Below, piece after piece: positions 36,170 to 44,917 of a stretch of DNA of 64,000 nt. The DNA lies in assembly GCA_036501665.1 (NCBI GenBank), contig DASXZW010000104.1:1-64000 (forward strand), written 5' to 3'. The DNA is from DATAUD01 sp036501665 (GTDB lineage: Bacteria > Verrucomicrobiota > Verrucomicrobiia > Limisphaerales > Palsa-1400). Every line of letters starts with the position of its first letter. The first letter of the stretch is position 1. The notes beneath the pieces are model-generated. The model had not been told where the DNA came from and made no database searches. It saw only the letters and a list, made by a program, of their open reading frames with translations. Made by a program: the position numbers and the translations under genes.

Positions 36170-36940
36170 ATGTCATTGCTCGCTGGAAAAATCGGATTGG
36201 TTGCAGGCGTCGCCAATAAACGTTCCATCGCTTGGGCCATCGCGCAGGCCTGGCATAAAGCAGGCGCGACGCTGGTTTTCACTTACCAGGGCGAACGCCT
36301 CAAGGAAAATGTCGAGGAACTGGCTGGAACTTTTGGGCCGGACACCTTGATTTTGCCTTGCGACGTTTCACGCGACGAGGACATCACCGCGACATTTTCA
36401 AAAGTCAAAGAAAAATTCGGCAAACTTCATTTGCTTCTGCATTCCGTGGCATTTGCGCCGAAGGAATCGCTGGAAGGCGTTTTTGTCAATACAACGCGTG
36501 AAGCGTTCCGGGTGGCGCACGATGTCAGCGCGTATTCGCTGGTTGCCCTGGCGCGCGAAGCCGCTCCGCTAATGACCGAAGGCGGCAGCATCCTCGCAAT
36601 GAGTTATTACGGAGCGGAAAAAGTTGTCCCGCATTACAATGTCATGGGGGTCGCCAAAGCCGCTCTGGAGGCAAGCACGCGTTATCTCGCTTACGATCTC
36701 GGTTCGAAGAAAATCCGCGTCAACTGCATCAGCGCCGGCCCTGTCAATACTTTGGCTGCGCGCGGCATTTCAGGCTTTACCGAAATGCTGAAGATATACG
36801 AGGCCCACTCGCCCTTGAAACGCAATGTTCTCCCCGATGAACTGGGTTCCACCGGAACATTCCTCGCGAGCGATGGCGCAGCCGCCATCACGGGACAAGT
36901 CATCTACGTCGATTGCGGCTACCAGATCATGGGGATGTGA
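36170..36940 (+). CDS. fabI: Enoyl-[acyl-carrier-protein] reductase, FabI
   Basis: This 256-residue short-chain dehydrogenase fold has the FabI-specific N-terminus GLVAGVANKRSIAWAIAQAW, where FabI proteins lack the usual GxxxGxG. The catalytic residues are Tyr146 (SYYGAEK), Tyr156 and Lys163 (YNVMGVAK), the same numbers as in E. coli FabI. The end (SDGAAAITGQVIYVDCGYQI) is also typical. The enzyme reduces trans-2-enoyl-ACP with NADH in the last step of each fatty-acid elongation round. It is monocistronic, with the convergent AI-2E-family gene only 11 bases after its stop. Confidence 0.95.
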   Translation: MSLLAGKIGLVAGVANKRSIAWAIAQAWHKAGATLVFTYQGERLKENVEELAGTFGPDTLILPCDVSRDEDITATFSKVKEKFGKLHLLLHSVAFAPKESLEGVFVNTTREAFRVAHDVSAYSLVALAREAAPLMTEGGSILAMSYYGAEKVVPHYNVMGVAKAALEASTRYLAYDLGSKKIRVNCISAGPVNTLAARGISGFTEMLKIYEAHSPLKRNVLPDELGSTGTFLASDGAAAITGQVIYVDCGYQIMGM

Positions 36941-36951
36941 TCCCTCTTCGG

Positions 36952-37983
36952 TCACTCCACTGGCAGGGCGTAATAGTTGTCGAGTAAAAGTTTGAATAAC
37001 GCCGTTGCCGGAATCGCCACAAGCAATCCGAGGATTCCGAACAAAACTCCGCCCGCGAGAAACGCAAAAATCACCGCCACAGGCGGTAGCCGCACGGCTC
37101 GTCCAAGAACAATGGGGCCGACGACCTGATCGATGGTCTGTCGAAGCCCAAACCAAAATGCGCCAAGTCCCAGCAAATTCCAGATCGTCCCCCCATGCAT
37201 CGCCACTGATCCAAACAGCAAAAAAGCCGCTACGGTCGGACCAAGCACCGGCAGCAGTTCCAGAATTCCCAGCGCGACTCCAAGCAACATCGGATGCCCC
37301 ACATGAAAAAGTGTCCCCAAGCCAATGGAAACTACCACAGCCGTGAAAAGAACAATGATCAGCAGTCCGCGAACATAACGTAGCATAATTGGATTCGCCT
37401 GGGCCGCAAATGCGCCGATTGCCGGACGATACTCCGGCGGCGCGAGTTGAAGAAGGCCGGTGGCCAGTTCACGCCCTTGAATCAAAAAGTAAAAAAGCAA
37501 AACCAGAAACAGCACCGCCGTGAATGCCGCGCCCACTGCCAGGCCGCCTAACTTCATGATTTGCGGTTGCGCAAAGCCGATCTGCACCAAACCGGCGACC
37601 TGTTCCGAAATCTCCCTGGCGTCAAGATGAATGCCGAAGAGGTCTGAGTGTTCACCCCCGAGCAGTCGCGCCACCAGAATGTGTGTGTTCGCAGACACAT
37701 CGGTCGAAAATTGCATCGCCTCGGTATAGACATTCGTCCCCACCTTCCACGCTCCTCCAAGCACCGCGCCTGCCACTGCCAAGTAGGTCAGGACAGCAGC
37801 TGTAATGCGCGAAAGGAGCGCCCGTTTGTGAAGAAACTCAATCAGCGGCGTCAAAACGTACGCCCCGCCTGCGGCCAATGCAAAGGGAACGAGAATATTC
37901 CGCAGCAGATGCACCATTAAAATGACCAACGCCAACATCAGGCCGAGGGCCCAACCGGAGAGTCTTCGTCTTGTTTGAATCAT
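36952..37983 (-). CDS. AI-2E/PerM-family membrane protein
   Basis: About 343 residues from the ATG at 37983 (MIQTRRRLSGWALGLMLALV). The frame is open 50 codons further upstream, but that part does not look like the family. Seven or eight membrane helices are visible, with conserved blocks such as RNILVPFALAAGGAYVLTPL, a large soluble segment about residues 80-170, and GILELLPVLGPTVAAF with LRQTIDQVVGPIVLGRAVRL. These match the AI-2E transporter (UPF0118/TqsA-PerM) family. Family members export quorum signals, sodium ions or other solutes; the role here is unknown. The start codon is shared in the CATG at 37981-37984 with an open frame of the divergent ABC gene, which shows that the ABC gene probably starts later. 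Confidence 0.82.
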   Translation of the reverse strand: MIQTRRRLSGWALGLMLALVILMVHLLRNILVPFALAAGGAYVLTPLIEFLHKRALLSRITAAVLTYLAVAGAVLGGAWKVGTNVYTEAMQFSTDVSANTHILVARLLGGEHSDLFGIHLDAREISEQVAGLVQIGFAQPQIMKLGGLAVGAAFTAVLFLVLLFYFLIQGRELATGLLQLAPPEYRPAIGAFAAQANPIMLRYVRGLLIIVLFTAVVVSIGLGTLFHVGHPMLLGVALGILELLPVLGPTVAAFLLFGSVAMHGGTIWNLLGLGAFWFGLRQTIDQVVGPIVLGRAVRLPPVAVIFAFLAGGVLFGILGLLVAIPATALFKLLLDNYYALPVE

Positions 37984-38095
37984 GTCGCGCTTGCTTGATA
38001 AGACCCGATACCGGCTCGATTGCCAAAATAAAATTTGGCCAATTGCTGGAGTCGGTATAGATTCCCTCGCCCTTCCCCCGGGCAAAAAAAGAGTT

Positions 38096-39139
38096 TTGCG
38101 TTTTTGGAAAGGAAGCCAATTTGGAGGGCGCATACCGCTGCTGGTGTGCCTCTTTTGCTTTTTTCAAACGGCGCTCGGGGTCGAGGAAAAGCCCGTTACT
38201 TTGCGCCTCGGTTTTTTTCCGAATATTACTCATGCCCAGGCTCTGTATGCCCGCGCCACGGGCTACTTTGACAAAAAACTTCCGATCCGGTGGACCGCCT
38301 TTAACGCCGGGCCAACTGCCATCGAGGCTCTGTTTGCGGGCGAGATTGACGCCACGTTCATTGGCCCCGGCCCGACAATCAATGGATATGTCAAATCGCA
38401 CGGCGAAAATTTTGTGATCGTGTCCGGCGCAGCGTCCGGCGGCGCAGCCCTTGTCGTTCGCGGTGATTCCGGGATTGTTAACGATCGTGATTTCGTCGGA
38501 AAAACAATAGCCACCCCGCAACTTGGCAACACGCAGGACATCTCCGCGCGAGCCTGGTTGCGTCAAAAAGGCTATCGCGCAACGGCATCAGGCGGGACGG
38601 TGAACTTGATCGCGCTCTCGAATCCGGATCAATTGACCATGTTCAAGGAAAAACAAATCGACGCCGCATGGACAATCGAACCGTGGGTCTCACGGCTCAC
38701 CCTCGAGGCGGGCGGCAAAGTGTTTCTCGACGAGAAGGATATTTGGCCCGAAGGAAAATATGTGACAACGCACCTTGTCGTGAGCCGGAATTTTTTGCAA
38801 AGACACAGCGAGGAAGTGAAGACCCTATTGCGCGCGCACGTCGAAGTAACTCGACTGATCGCGACCAATCCGGCGGCAGCAATGACAATTTTGAACGAAC
38901 AAATCCGCAAGGAAACTGGGCGGGCGCTAAAACCCGACGTGATCCAGGAGTCCTTGCGCCGGGTGCAATTGACCTGGGACCCCATCGCGCCTTCGCTCTA
39001 CAAAGACGCCGAGGGCGCGCACGAAATCCATTTTCTGAGAAAACCCGCCGATCTGACTGGTATTTATGACTTGACGCTTTTGAACGAAGTGCTTGCCGAG
39101 GACCATTTGCAGATGATTACGAATCAGACGCCGCGATGA
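38096..39139 (+). CDS. ABC importer, substrate-binding protein (NrtA/SsuA/TauA type)
   Basis: The frame is open from 37982, but that ATG overlaps the divergent neighbour's start. The TTG at 38096 gives a proper signal peptide (RIPLLVCLFCFFQTALG), so it is preferred with moderate confidence; the product then has about 347 residues. The mature part starts LRLGFFPNITHAQALYARAT and goes on with ALFAGEIDATFIGPGPTING and DFVGKTIATPQLGNTQD. This matches NMT1/SsuA-type binding proteins for nitrate, sulfonates, taurine or thiamine precursors. The gene overlaps the ATPase gene by ATGA. The specific ligand is unknown. Confidence 0.8.
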   Translation: MRFWKGSQFGGRIPLLVCLFCFFQTALGVEEKPVTLRLGFFPNITHAQALYARATGYFDKKLPIRWTAFNAGPTAIEALFAGEIDATFIGPGPTINGYVKSHGENFVIVSGAASGGAALVVRGDSGIVNDRDFVGKTIATPQLGNTQDISARAWLRQKGYRATASGGTVNLIALSNPDQLTMFKEKQIDAAWTIEPWVSRLTLEAGGKVFLDEKDIWPEGKYVTTHLVVSRNFLQRHSEEVKTLLRAHVEVTRLIATNPAAAMTILNEQIRKETGRALKPDVIQESLRRVQLTWDPIAPSLYKDAEGAHEIHFLRKPADLTGIYDLTLLNEVLAEDHLQMITNQTPR

Positions 39140-39900
39140 AGCTCGCCATCGAAAACGTTTCCAAATCGTACGAAAACGTCGCCGGAAAAAACGCAGTGGC
39201 GCTGGAGCCTGTCAATATGGAAATCAGCGAAGGCGAGTTTGTCGTTTTTGTTGGGCCGTCGGGTTGTGGGAAAACGACCTTGCTCAATCTCATCGCCGGC
39301 TTCGCCCGGCCCAGCGCGGGACGAATTCTTCTTGATGGGAAAGAGGTTGAAAGGCCGGGCCGCGACCGCCTGATGATGTTCCAGGAACCGGCGCTTTTTC
39401 CTTGGCTCAATGTGCTTGACAACGTCAGTTACGGTTTGCCGCGAAATTGGCTGCGCCTTTCAGCCCGGAAGGAAAAGGCCCGCGCGTTCCTGCGAATGGT
39501 CCATTTGGAAAACGCCGAAAAATCCCTGATCCATCAACTCTCAGGCGGGATGAAACAGCGGGTCGCGCTCGCCCGCGCGCTGGCCCCGGACCCGCGCGTG
39601 CTTTTGATCGACGAGCCTTTCACCGGTTTGGACGCAATGGTGAAGCTGGAACTGTATTTGGAATTGCAGCGCATTCATCAGGAGACGCGCAAGACAATCA
39701 TATTTGTCACGCACGAAATGCAGGAAGCCGCGTGTCTTGGAGATCGGATTTTTATTTTTTCCGGCAGCCCGGGGCGATTGATGCACGAAGTCCGTATCGA
39801 CCTTCCCCGCCCCCGGGATTTTAACGATCCCAAGGTGATGGGTTTTGCCAGCGAATTGATGGAAAAATTGAAGCAAAACACACGCAGCCCCGCCGCATGA
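39136..39900 (+). CDS. ABC importer, ATP-binding protein (SsuB/TauB type)
   Basis: This 254-residue ATPase has Walker A GPSGCGKTT, Q-loop FQEPALFPWLNVLDNV, signature LSGGMKQRVALARALAPDPR, Walker B VLLIDEPFTGLD and H-loop FVTHEMQEA. The Q-loop 'EPALFPW' is typical of nitrate/sulfonate/taurine ATPases. It is fused by four-base overlaps to both neighbours and energises the importer at the inner membrane. Confidence 0.93.
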   Translation: MKLAIENVSKSYENVAGKNAVALEPVNMEISEGEFVVFVGPSGCGKTTLLNLIAGFARPSAGRILLDGKEVERPGRDRLMMFQEPALFPWLNVLDNVSYGLPRNWLRLSARKEKARAFLRMVHLENAEKSLIHQLSGGMKQRVALARALAPDPRVLLIDEPFTGLDAMVKLELYLELQRIHQETRKTIIFVTHEMQEAACLGDRIFIFSGSPGRLMHEVRIDLPRPRDFNDPKVMGFASELMEKLKQNTRSPAA

Positions 39901-40688
39901 AACAGCCGTCAAAAAAATCCGGCGTCGTGCTTGTGCCGCTCTTTTACCTGTTGCTGCTGGCAGCTTGGCAAAGCCTGGCATCGTTGACTCACGCTCGCGA
40001 CTACGTTTTTCCTTCGCCGTGGCAAGTGGCTCAGCGCATGGTGGAACTGGGTCGTGATCACTTGCTCCTCCCCAGCCTCCTGGCGACGCTTAAGCGGATG
40101 AGCATCGGTTTCGCCATTTCGGCAGCGATTGGCCTGGTGATCGGCGCGGCGATGGGAACTTCCTGGATGATCAACAAAACCTTGAAGTCGCTGTTCCTCG
40201 GACTGCAAACATTGCCGACGGCAGCATGGGCGCCGGTCTCGGTGCTGATTTTCGGGTTAAGCGATCGCGGCATTTATTTCGTCGTTGTCATGAGTTCAAT
40301 GTCCGCGGTCGCCATTGCGACGGCCGACGGCATACTCAACATTCCGCCAATTTATCTTCGCGCCGCCCGAACGCTCGGCACCCCGTCCTGGGCAATGTAC
40401 GAACGAGTCATCATGCCCGCCGCGCTGCCGGGAATTGTGACGGGTCTCAAGCTCGGCTGGACACTCGGGTGGCACGGCGCAGTTTCAGCCGAATTGATCA
40501 AATCCAGCGTTGGCCTCGGATTTTTACTTTACATGGGACGCGAATTGAATGACGCCGCGCAAGTTATAGGGATTATGTTATTGACGATCCTTTTTGGCCT
40601 GCTGCTGGATCAATTCCTCTTCGGGTTGATCGAGCGCAAGATCCGCCATCGCTGGGGCCTGACCGCCGAACAGGATTTGGAGCAATAG
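39897..40688 (+). CDS. ABC importer, permease (SsuC/TauC type)
   Basis: This 263-residue inner-membrane protein has about six helices and the EAA-like loop near the end of the fourth (YLRAARTLGTPSWAMYERVI MPAAL region). It overlaps the ATPase gene by ATGA and completes the three-gene importer. FLGLQTLPTAAWAPVSVLIF is characteristic of the sulfonate/nitrate/taurine permease group. The next gene is convergent and begins its end 21 bases later. Confidence 0.9.
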   Translation: MKQPSKKSGVVLVPLFYLLLLAAWQSLASLTHARDYVFPSPWQVAQRMVELGRDHLLLPSLLATLKRMSIGFAISAAIGLVIGAAMGTSWMINKTLKSLFLGLQTLPTAAWAPVSVLIFGLSDRGIYFVVVMSSMSAVAIATADGILNIPPIYLRAARTLGTPSWAMYERVIMPAALPGIVTGLKLGWTLGWHGAVSAELIKSSVGLGFLLYMGRELNDAAQVIGIMLLTILFGLLLDQFLFGLIERKIRHRWGLTAEQDLEQ

Positions 40689-40709
40689 CCCGATCGGTGG
40701 CAATATTCT

Positions 40710-41942
40710 TTATTGCACCGTGTGAGTTGCGGGACGAACGTCCGCCTTCCAAACCGCGCGAATCGCTTCTTCATCGCCAAGCCCATCCGGCACGGCGGAA
40801 CTCGGATTATTTGCGTAATACCAGCGCCGTCCATCCAAGGGCGATCTCTCCGTGCGGCTTCCCGGCATTTCCAAGTGAGCGTTCGTATCCGTCTCGCTGA
40901 GCCAATGCCAGGCGTAACGCAGCCAGTCAGCGCGGTATTCGCGCGTTTGATGCGCAAACCACGTAATTTCGTCGTAGCCCCAGACCCAGATGGTTCCCGC
41001 TTTGGCCTGTCCCGGCTGACGGCTGGCGCCGAAATTATCCAACTCCACAAGGTAAGGGAGATGATCGCATTTCCATCCGCTGTAAGTCGTGCCGCCTTTG
41101 CTACGTCCGTAAAGTCCGTCGGAAAATCCCACCTTCAAGATCGCTTCCTGCGGGCGCTCCGGTGTCTCCATGATCCGCAACGGAAACGAATGAAAATCGA
41201 GAAGCAATTGCCCGTCCCGCACCATCCCGCCGCTGGGAACATGACCATCGCAAAGAATCATATGCCGCCGGGCGTGTTCAGACGCATAGGTGCGAACCAG
41301 CGTCAAGACTTGGGACCAATTCGCGCGATCCGGGTCGCCACGTCCCATCAGCTCCACCTGCCCCCAATGGATCGCTTCGAATCCCAGGTCGATGTAAGAC
41401 CTCGCCAGAAAATAAAACCATAGCTTCGTCTCCGGGCGTGTGACATCGGGAACCGAAGCATTGGCGCCCCAATTATGGCCCTTATCAGGCGGAAAGATCA
41501 TATCGGCATAACGGAAATTCCTCTTCTCGACAGGCTCGCCCATTGCGACAAATGCCCAATCCGGCACAGGCACCTGTTCAACCTGCTTGCTGACGATTTC
41601 AAAAATGCACGCCTGCAGAATCATCTCTGGATCGGTCTCCCTGACTTTGGGAATTTCCTCCTTCGCGCGTTGAAAGTTCTTAAGCAAATTGGACTCGCCT
41701 CCCCAAAGACAAATGCTCCGGCCAATGAATTTCGCCCCGGTATTCTTGAGCATCCGCAGATTGTCATCAAAGTCGCCCCGTCCATTGAGCAAACCCTCCA
41801 TCGTGATCGAACGCGACAAATAATTTTCCAAAACTTCCCGGGAAATCGCGCGGTCGAACTGATAATCGGCAGCCGGCACAGGCAGCGCCGCGTGACAATA
41901 AAAGACGATTGCAAGAACCCCGATGACAAGACGATTTTTCAT
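40710..41942 (-). CDS. Secreted protein, possible glycoside-hydrolase-like barrel, unknown function
   Basis: The 410-residue protein has a signal peptide (MKNRLVIGVLAIVFYCHAAL, cleavage near PAA). The order of blocks is that of an (alpha/beta)8 barrel: 'NTGAKFIGRSICLWGGE', 'DPEMILQACIFEIVS', 'WFYFLARSYIDLGFEAIHWG', 'RRHMILCDGHVP', 'QLLLDFHSFPLRI' and 'AGTIWVWGYDEITWFAHQT'. The acidic and histidine residues at strand ends resemble a hydrolase pocket. I do not recognise the family with certainty. It follows the VapC gene by 8 bases on the same strand, which may be chance. Its substrate would be outside the cytoplasm, perhaps a polysaccharide. Confidence 0.6.
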   Translation of the reverse strand: MKNRLVIGVLAIVFYCHAALPVPAADYQFDRAISREVLENYLSRSITMEGLLNGRGDFDDNLRMLKNTGAKFIGRSICLWGGESNLLKNFQRAKEEIPKVRETDPEMILQACIFEIVSKQVEQVPVPDWAFVAMGEPVEKRNFRYADMIFPPDKGHNWGANASVPDVTRPETKLWFYFLARSYIDLGFEAIHWGQVELMGRGDPDRANWSQVLTLVRTYASEHARRHMILCDGHVPSGGMVRDGQLLLDFHSFPLRIMETPERPQEAILKVGFSDGLYGRSKGGTTYSGWKCDHLPYLVELDNFGASRQPGQAKAGTIWVWGYDEITWFAHQTREYRADWLRYAWHWLSETDTNAHLEMPGSRTERSPLDGRRWYYANNPSSAVPDGLGDEEAIRAVWKADVRPATHTVQ

Positions 41943-41950
41943 GGGAATAT

Positions 41951-42388
41951 TTACAAGGGTTTAACACCGCATCGTTTGGCGGCGTTTCTGAGTGTCTGGT
42001 CTCGCGACGCAAGAGGCAATGAAAGTCGCAAAGCCAGTTCGAGGTATGTGGCATCGTAGATCGTAAGACCGTGTTTTTCGGCGAGTTCGCTGATATTGCC
42101 GAAAGCATTTCGAGTCCCCTCCTCGTCCACACTGAATTGCATGTCGGCCAGTTTTTCCAGGGCCGCCCTCCTCTCCATCGACGTCAAACGGCGTCTGCGT
42201 TGCGCGACCATGAGGATATTCGCCATTTCCAGGAACCACAGAGGTGGAACAACAACTCTTGATCCCCCGTCGATCTGGCTAAGCAATTCATCCGTCTCGG
42301 GCGTCGCTTGACCTTGATAGACCCACGCAAACCCGACCGACGCATCCACGATGAAACTCGCGCTCAACGCCGTCCCTCGCTGATCCAT
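41951..42388 (-). CDS. PIN-domain ribonuclease toxin (VapC type)
   Basis: This 145-residue PIN-domain protein has the conserved acidic residues in FIVDASVGFAWVY, PLWFLEMANIL, TIYDATYLELAL and ASRDQTL. Such toxins cleave tRNA or rRNA when freed from the antitoxin. The start lies 25 bases inside the preceding antitoxin gene, and the end is 8 bases before the secreted-barrel gene. The antitoxin is Phd/YefM-like rather than VapB-like. Confidence 0.88.
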   Translation of the reverse strand: MDQRGTALSASFIVDASVGFAWVYQGQATPETDELLSQIDGGSRVVVPPLWFLEMANILMVAQRRRRLTSMERRAALEKLADMQFSVDEEGTRNAFGNISELAEKHGLTIYDATYLELALRLSLPLASRDQTLRNAAKRCGVKPL

Positions 42389-42627
42389 GACTTGACTTCG
42401 GCAGATGTGAGCTTGGGCTTTGCTTTGTTCCGCTTGGAAATTTGCGCGCGTAATTCAAGAATCCCAGCGACCGCCTTGCGCACAGACTTTAGATTCCGGC
42501 GACCTTCAGGCACCAAACGAGCGACCGGCCTTTCATGCCTGGTAATGATGACCTCCTCGCCCAGCGCAACTCTCTTCAGAAGTTGACCGAACCGGGTCTT
42601 TGCCTCCAATGCAGTGACAGTTTCCAT
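42364..42627 (-). CDS. Phd/YefM-type antitoxin for the adjacent PIN toxin
   Basis: This 87-residue protein starts METVTALEAKTRFGQLLKRV and continues ALGEEVIITRHERPVARLVP, the classic Phd/YefM DNA-binding fold. The remainder is a basic tail that should wrap the toxin. It is the first gene of the minus-strand pair and overlaps the PIN gene. Antitoxins of this type also repress their own promoter, which would lie at about 42630-42680, where the sequence turns AT-rich. Confidence 0.88.
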   Translation of the reverse strand: METVTALEAKTRFGQLLKRVALGEEVIITRHERPVARLVPEGRRNLKSVRKAVAGILELRAQISKRNKAKPKLTSAEVKSWISEGRR

Positions 42628-42851
42628 AAATTCGCCTCACGTAAAATGACCAGTTAATAGCTATTTTAGCATGTTTTGGAGCCAATGAAAGTTTTTAATG
42701 ACCAGAAGTTCGGGGTGATTTCTGACCACAGTGGAAGGAATTCGGTGGATGCAAGATTCTTAATGAAGAAGGCTGGCGATGCATTCAATGCGAACTTCAA
42801 CCACAATGCAGTCGCTTGTCACAAGGCAGACTTCTGTGGTATGCTAGAGAC

Positions 42852-43109
42852 ATGGAACAGTCCACGATCACGGATAAATTTCAGACGACCATCCCATTGG
42901 AGGTTCGCCGAGCGCTGAAACTGGAGCCTCGCCAGCGGGTTTCATACGAGGTGCGCTCCGACGGCTCGGCAATAATTCGCCCCGTTCCACGCCTGGACGA
43001 ACTGTTCGGCAGCATCAAATTAAACCAACCAGTCGCCTCCACTCAAAAGGAAAAGCAGGCGGCCCGCCTCGCCATGGCTCGGGAAGCGTCCGCTGAAGGC
43101 CGTCGATGA
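42852..43109 (+). CDS. AbrB/SpoVT-type antitoxin
   Basis: About 85 residues from the ATG at 42852 (upstream frame is not family-like). It reads STITDKFQTTIPLEVRRALK and LEPRQRVSYEVRSDGSAIIR, a swapped-hairpin AbrB fold with the usual 'QTTIP..VR..L.l..g..v...' pattern. It overlaps the following PIN toxin by ATGA. It diverges from the Phd/YefM-PIN pair, leaving about 220 bases for two promoters. Confidence 0.88.
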   Translation: MEQSTITDKFQTTIPLEVRRALKLEPRQRVSYEVRSDGSAIIRPVPRLDELFGSIKLNQPVASTQKEKQAARLAMAREASAEGRR

Positions 43110-43519
43110 GCGCCACGCGTTATCTCGTTGATACCAATGTTTTGTTGCGTTTCCTTTCTGGTGAATCACCGGCGCAAGCTGCTGCTGTCAAAAAACTTTT
43201 TCTGCGGGCAGCGCAAGGGGAAGTAGTGCTCGATGTTTCTCCTGTCATCGTAGCGGAAGCTTTTTACACATTGGTTTCGTTTTACGGAGTCGACAGGCCG
43301 CTTGCTTCCGAAAAACTTTCTATTTTGCTTAAACAACACGGGGTACGAACGCGAGATTCCAATCAGGTTTTTGCAGCCCTTGACGAATTGCAGAATTCCA
43401 ATATCGGATTCGCTGACGCCTTTTTGGCAGCTGGCGCTAAAGAAGAAGGTGTTGCAGTCGCATCATTCGACCGCGATTTCGACAAGCTCAAAGTCCCTCG
43501 ATACGTACCCGTTGATTAG
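43106..43519 (+). CDS. PIN-domain ribonuclease toxin (VapC type), second pair
   Basis: This 137-residue protein has acidic residues in YLVDTNVLLRFL, VIVAEAFYTLV, NIGFADAFLAAGA and VASFDRDFDKL, as expected for PIN nucleases. Four-base overlap with the AbrB-type antitoxin indicates coupled translation. It is distinct in sequence from the first PIN toxin, so the two pairs are not a recent duplication. Confidence 0.88.
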   Translation: MSATRYLVDTNVLLRFLSGESPAQAAAVKKLFLRAAQGEVVLDVSPVIVAEAFYTLVSFYGVDRPLASEKLSILLKQHGVRTRDSNQVFAALDELQNSNIGFADAFLAAGAKEEGVAVASFDRDFDKLKVPRYVPVD

Positions 43520-43551
43520 CTCGCTTCGCCAAAGATGTCCTGCACTCTACC

Positions 43552-44862
43552 TCAATAAATCAGCACCATTGCGATGGCATTTTCGACGGACTGAATCGGG
43601 TCGGAGGCTTTTTGGTTTTGGGGCGGCATCAGTTCGATCCCTTTTACCGTTTTCAGCAACTGCCGCACGGGCCGCGCCTTCACGGCATAATTGACATTCT
43701 GCGGAACCGCCCCGGAAATCTTCATCGCCGCCATGTCGCTCAATCGCGCGACAACAACACCGACGACCTGCCCGTTCGCATCGCACAGCGGTCCGCCGGA
43801 ATTCCCAGGCTGGACGGGCACACTGATTTGATACTCCGTTTCATCGTCCTCCATTCCCGCAAGACTGCTGATCTTGCCGTCAGTGTATTTCGGTTCAAGC
43901 CCCTGCATTTGGATGTTGGGAAAGCCGATGGTAAAAACCTCCTGGCCCAAAGTTACGGAATCCTTCGCGGCAATGGCAATTGCTGGAAAAGTTCGGCCAT
44001 CCACTTTAAGAACGGCTAGGTCGTCCAATGTATCGGTTTCAATCACCTTGGCGTCGAGCGTGGATTCCTTGTATTTGACTTTTACGGAATCAGCATCTTT
44101 GACGACGTGAAAATTGGTCAGCAAATAGCCGTCCCGCGTTATGAAAAATCCCGAGCCGATCGCGCGTAGTCGATTGGAATCCGGCAATGACATTACGAAT
44201 CGTGGATGAGGCCGTTGCGCCTCCGGAAGCGCGGCGAAGGGAGCGCCGCTTTTCAGAATGGCGGCGGGTATCTCGCTCCGCGCGCACACGCGACCTGCAT
44301 CGTAAGCGCGAATGGTTCCCTCGAAATTAACCCTCGCATACGTGAAATTTCCCGTGAATTTCGCCATCACCGTAATCGTATCATTATCCGCGAACACTTG
44401 TGGAAGGTTTCGCACAAAGATCATCGTCGGGTCGGTCTGGCCGGGATTAGGTTCAATCAAAGCGCCATCGTTGACCGACATGATCACTTTAGCGCCAGTG
44501 AAACGAATCCAGCCCGCCTGCGGTTTGCGCAAGTCATAAACGACGCCATCCACTTCACGAAAATACCCGGCGCGAATGGCTTGATCGAGAGATTGTTCGG
44601 CGCCCCGTTGCGCATCGACTTTCGACTTGGCAACTGCGTTCGTCGTAATTCCCCACGACTCCAAAAAGTCCTTCGGCAATTTGTCCAAAGTCACCGTCGT
44701 TCCGCCGGTTGGATAAAGAAGAACGATGCGCCCTCCGCTGACAACATGCGCATCCTGTATTCCCACATAAGAAACACCGTCGATGGTGACGGCGGTAATT
44801 TTCTCTGCGGCCAATGCAGGCAGCAACGAGAGCGCCAGGAAAATCGCCGACAGCCGAATCAT
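43552..44862 (-). CDS. Exported trypsin-like serine protease (S1C/DegP-like, no PDZ)
   Basis: About 436 residues from the ATG at 44862, which starts a signal peptide (MIRLSAIFLALSLLPALAAE). Residues about 20-220 are a region of unknown type. The protease domain begins near residue 225 (GSGFFITRDGYLLTNFHVVK). The triad is His252, Asp281 (DTLDDLAVLKV) and Ser355 (PGNSGGPLCD). No PDZ domain follows; the protein ends about 50 residues after the oxyanion region. Family members degrade or refold damaged periplasmic proteins. It is convergent with the second PIN toxin. Confidence 0.85.
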   Translation of the reverse strand: MIRLSAIFLALSLLPALAAEKITAVTIDGVSYVGIQDAHVVSGGRIVLLYPTGGTTVTLDKLPKDFLESWGITTNAVAKSKVDAQRGAEQSLDQAIRAGYFREVDGVVYDLRKPQAGWIRFTGAKVIMSVNDGALIEPNPGQTDPTMIFVRNLPQVFADNDTITVMAKFTGNFTYARVNFEGTIRAYDAGRVCARSEIPAAILKSGAPFAALPEAQRPHPRFVMSLPDSNRLRAIGSGFFITRDGYLLTNFHVVKDADSVKVKYKESTLDAKVIETDTLDDLAVLKVDGRTFPAIAIAAKDSVTLGQEVFTIGFPNIQMQGLEPKYTDGKISSLAGMEDDETEYQISVPVQPGNSGGPLCDANGQVVGVVVARLSDMAAMKISGAVPQNVNYAVKARPVRQLLKTVKGIELMPPQNQKASDPIQSVENAIAMVLIY

Positions 44863-44917
44863 GCAGATAGTATTCCACAAGGTGCGCGCGGTTTCAACGC
44901 GTTCCGCCCGCAGAATA

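Noticed and set aside
36446..36470. Triclosan-resistant FabI because Ala replaces Gly93 (HSVAFAP)
   Set aside because: Alanine at this position is normal in triclosan-sensitive FabI proteins such as that of S. aureus, so no conclusion follows.
37982..38095. N-terminal 38 codons of the ABC binding protein frame
   Set aside because: The start would overlap the divergent gene's start codon, and the segment precedes a complete signal peptide; a later start is favoured.
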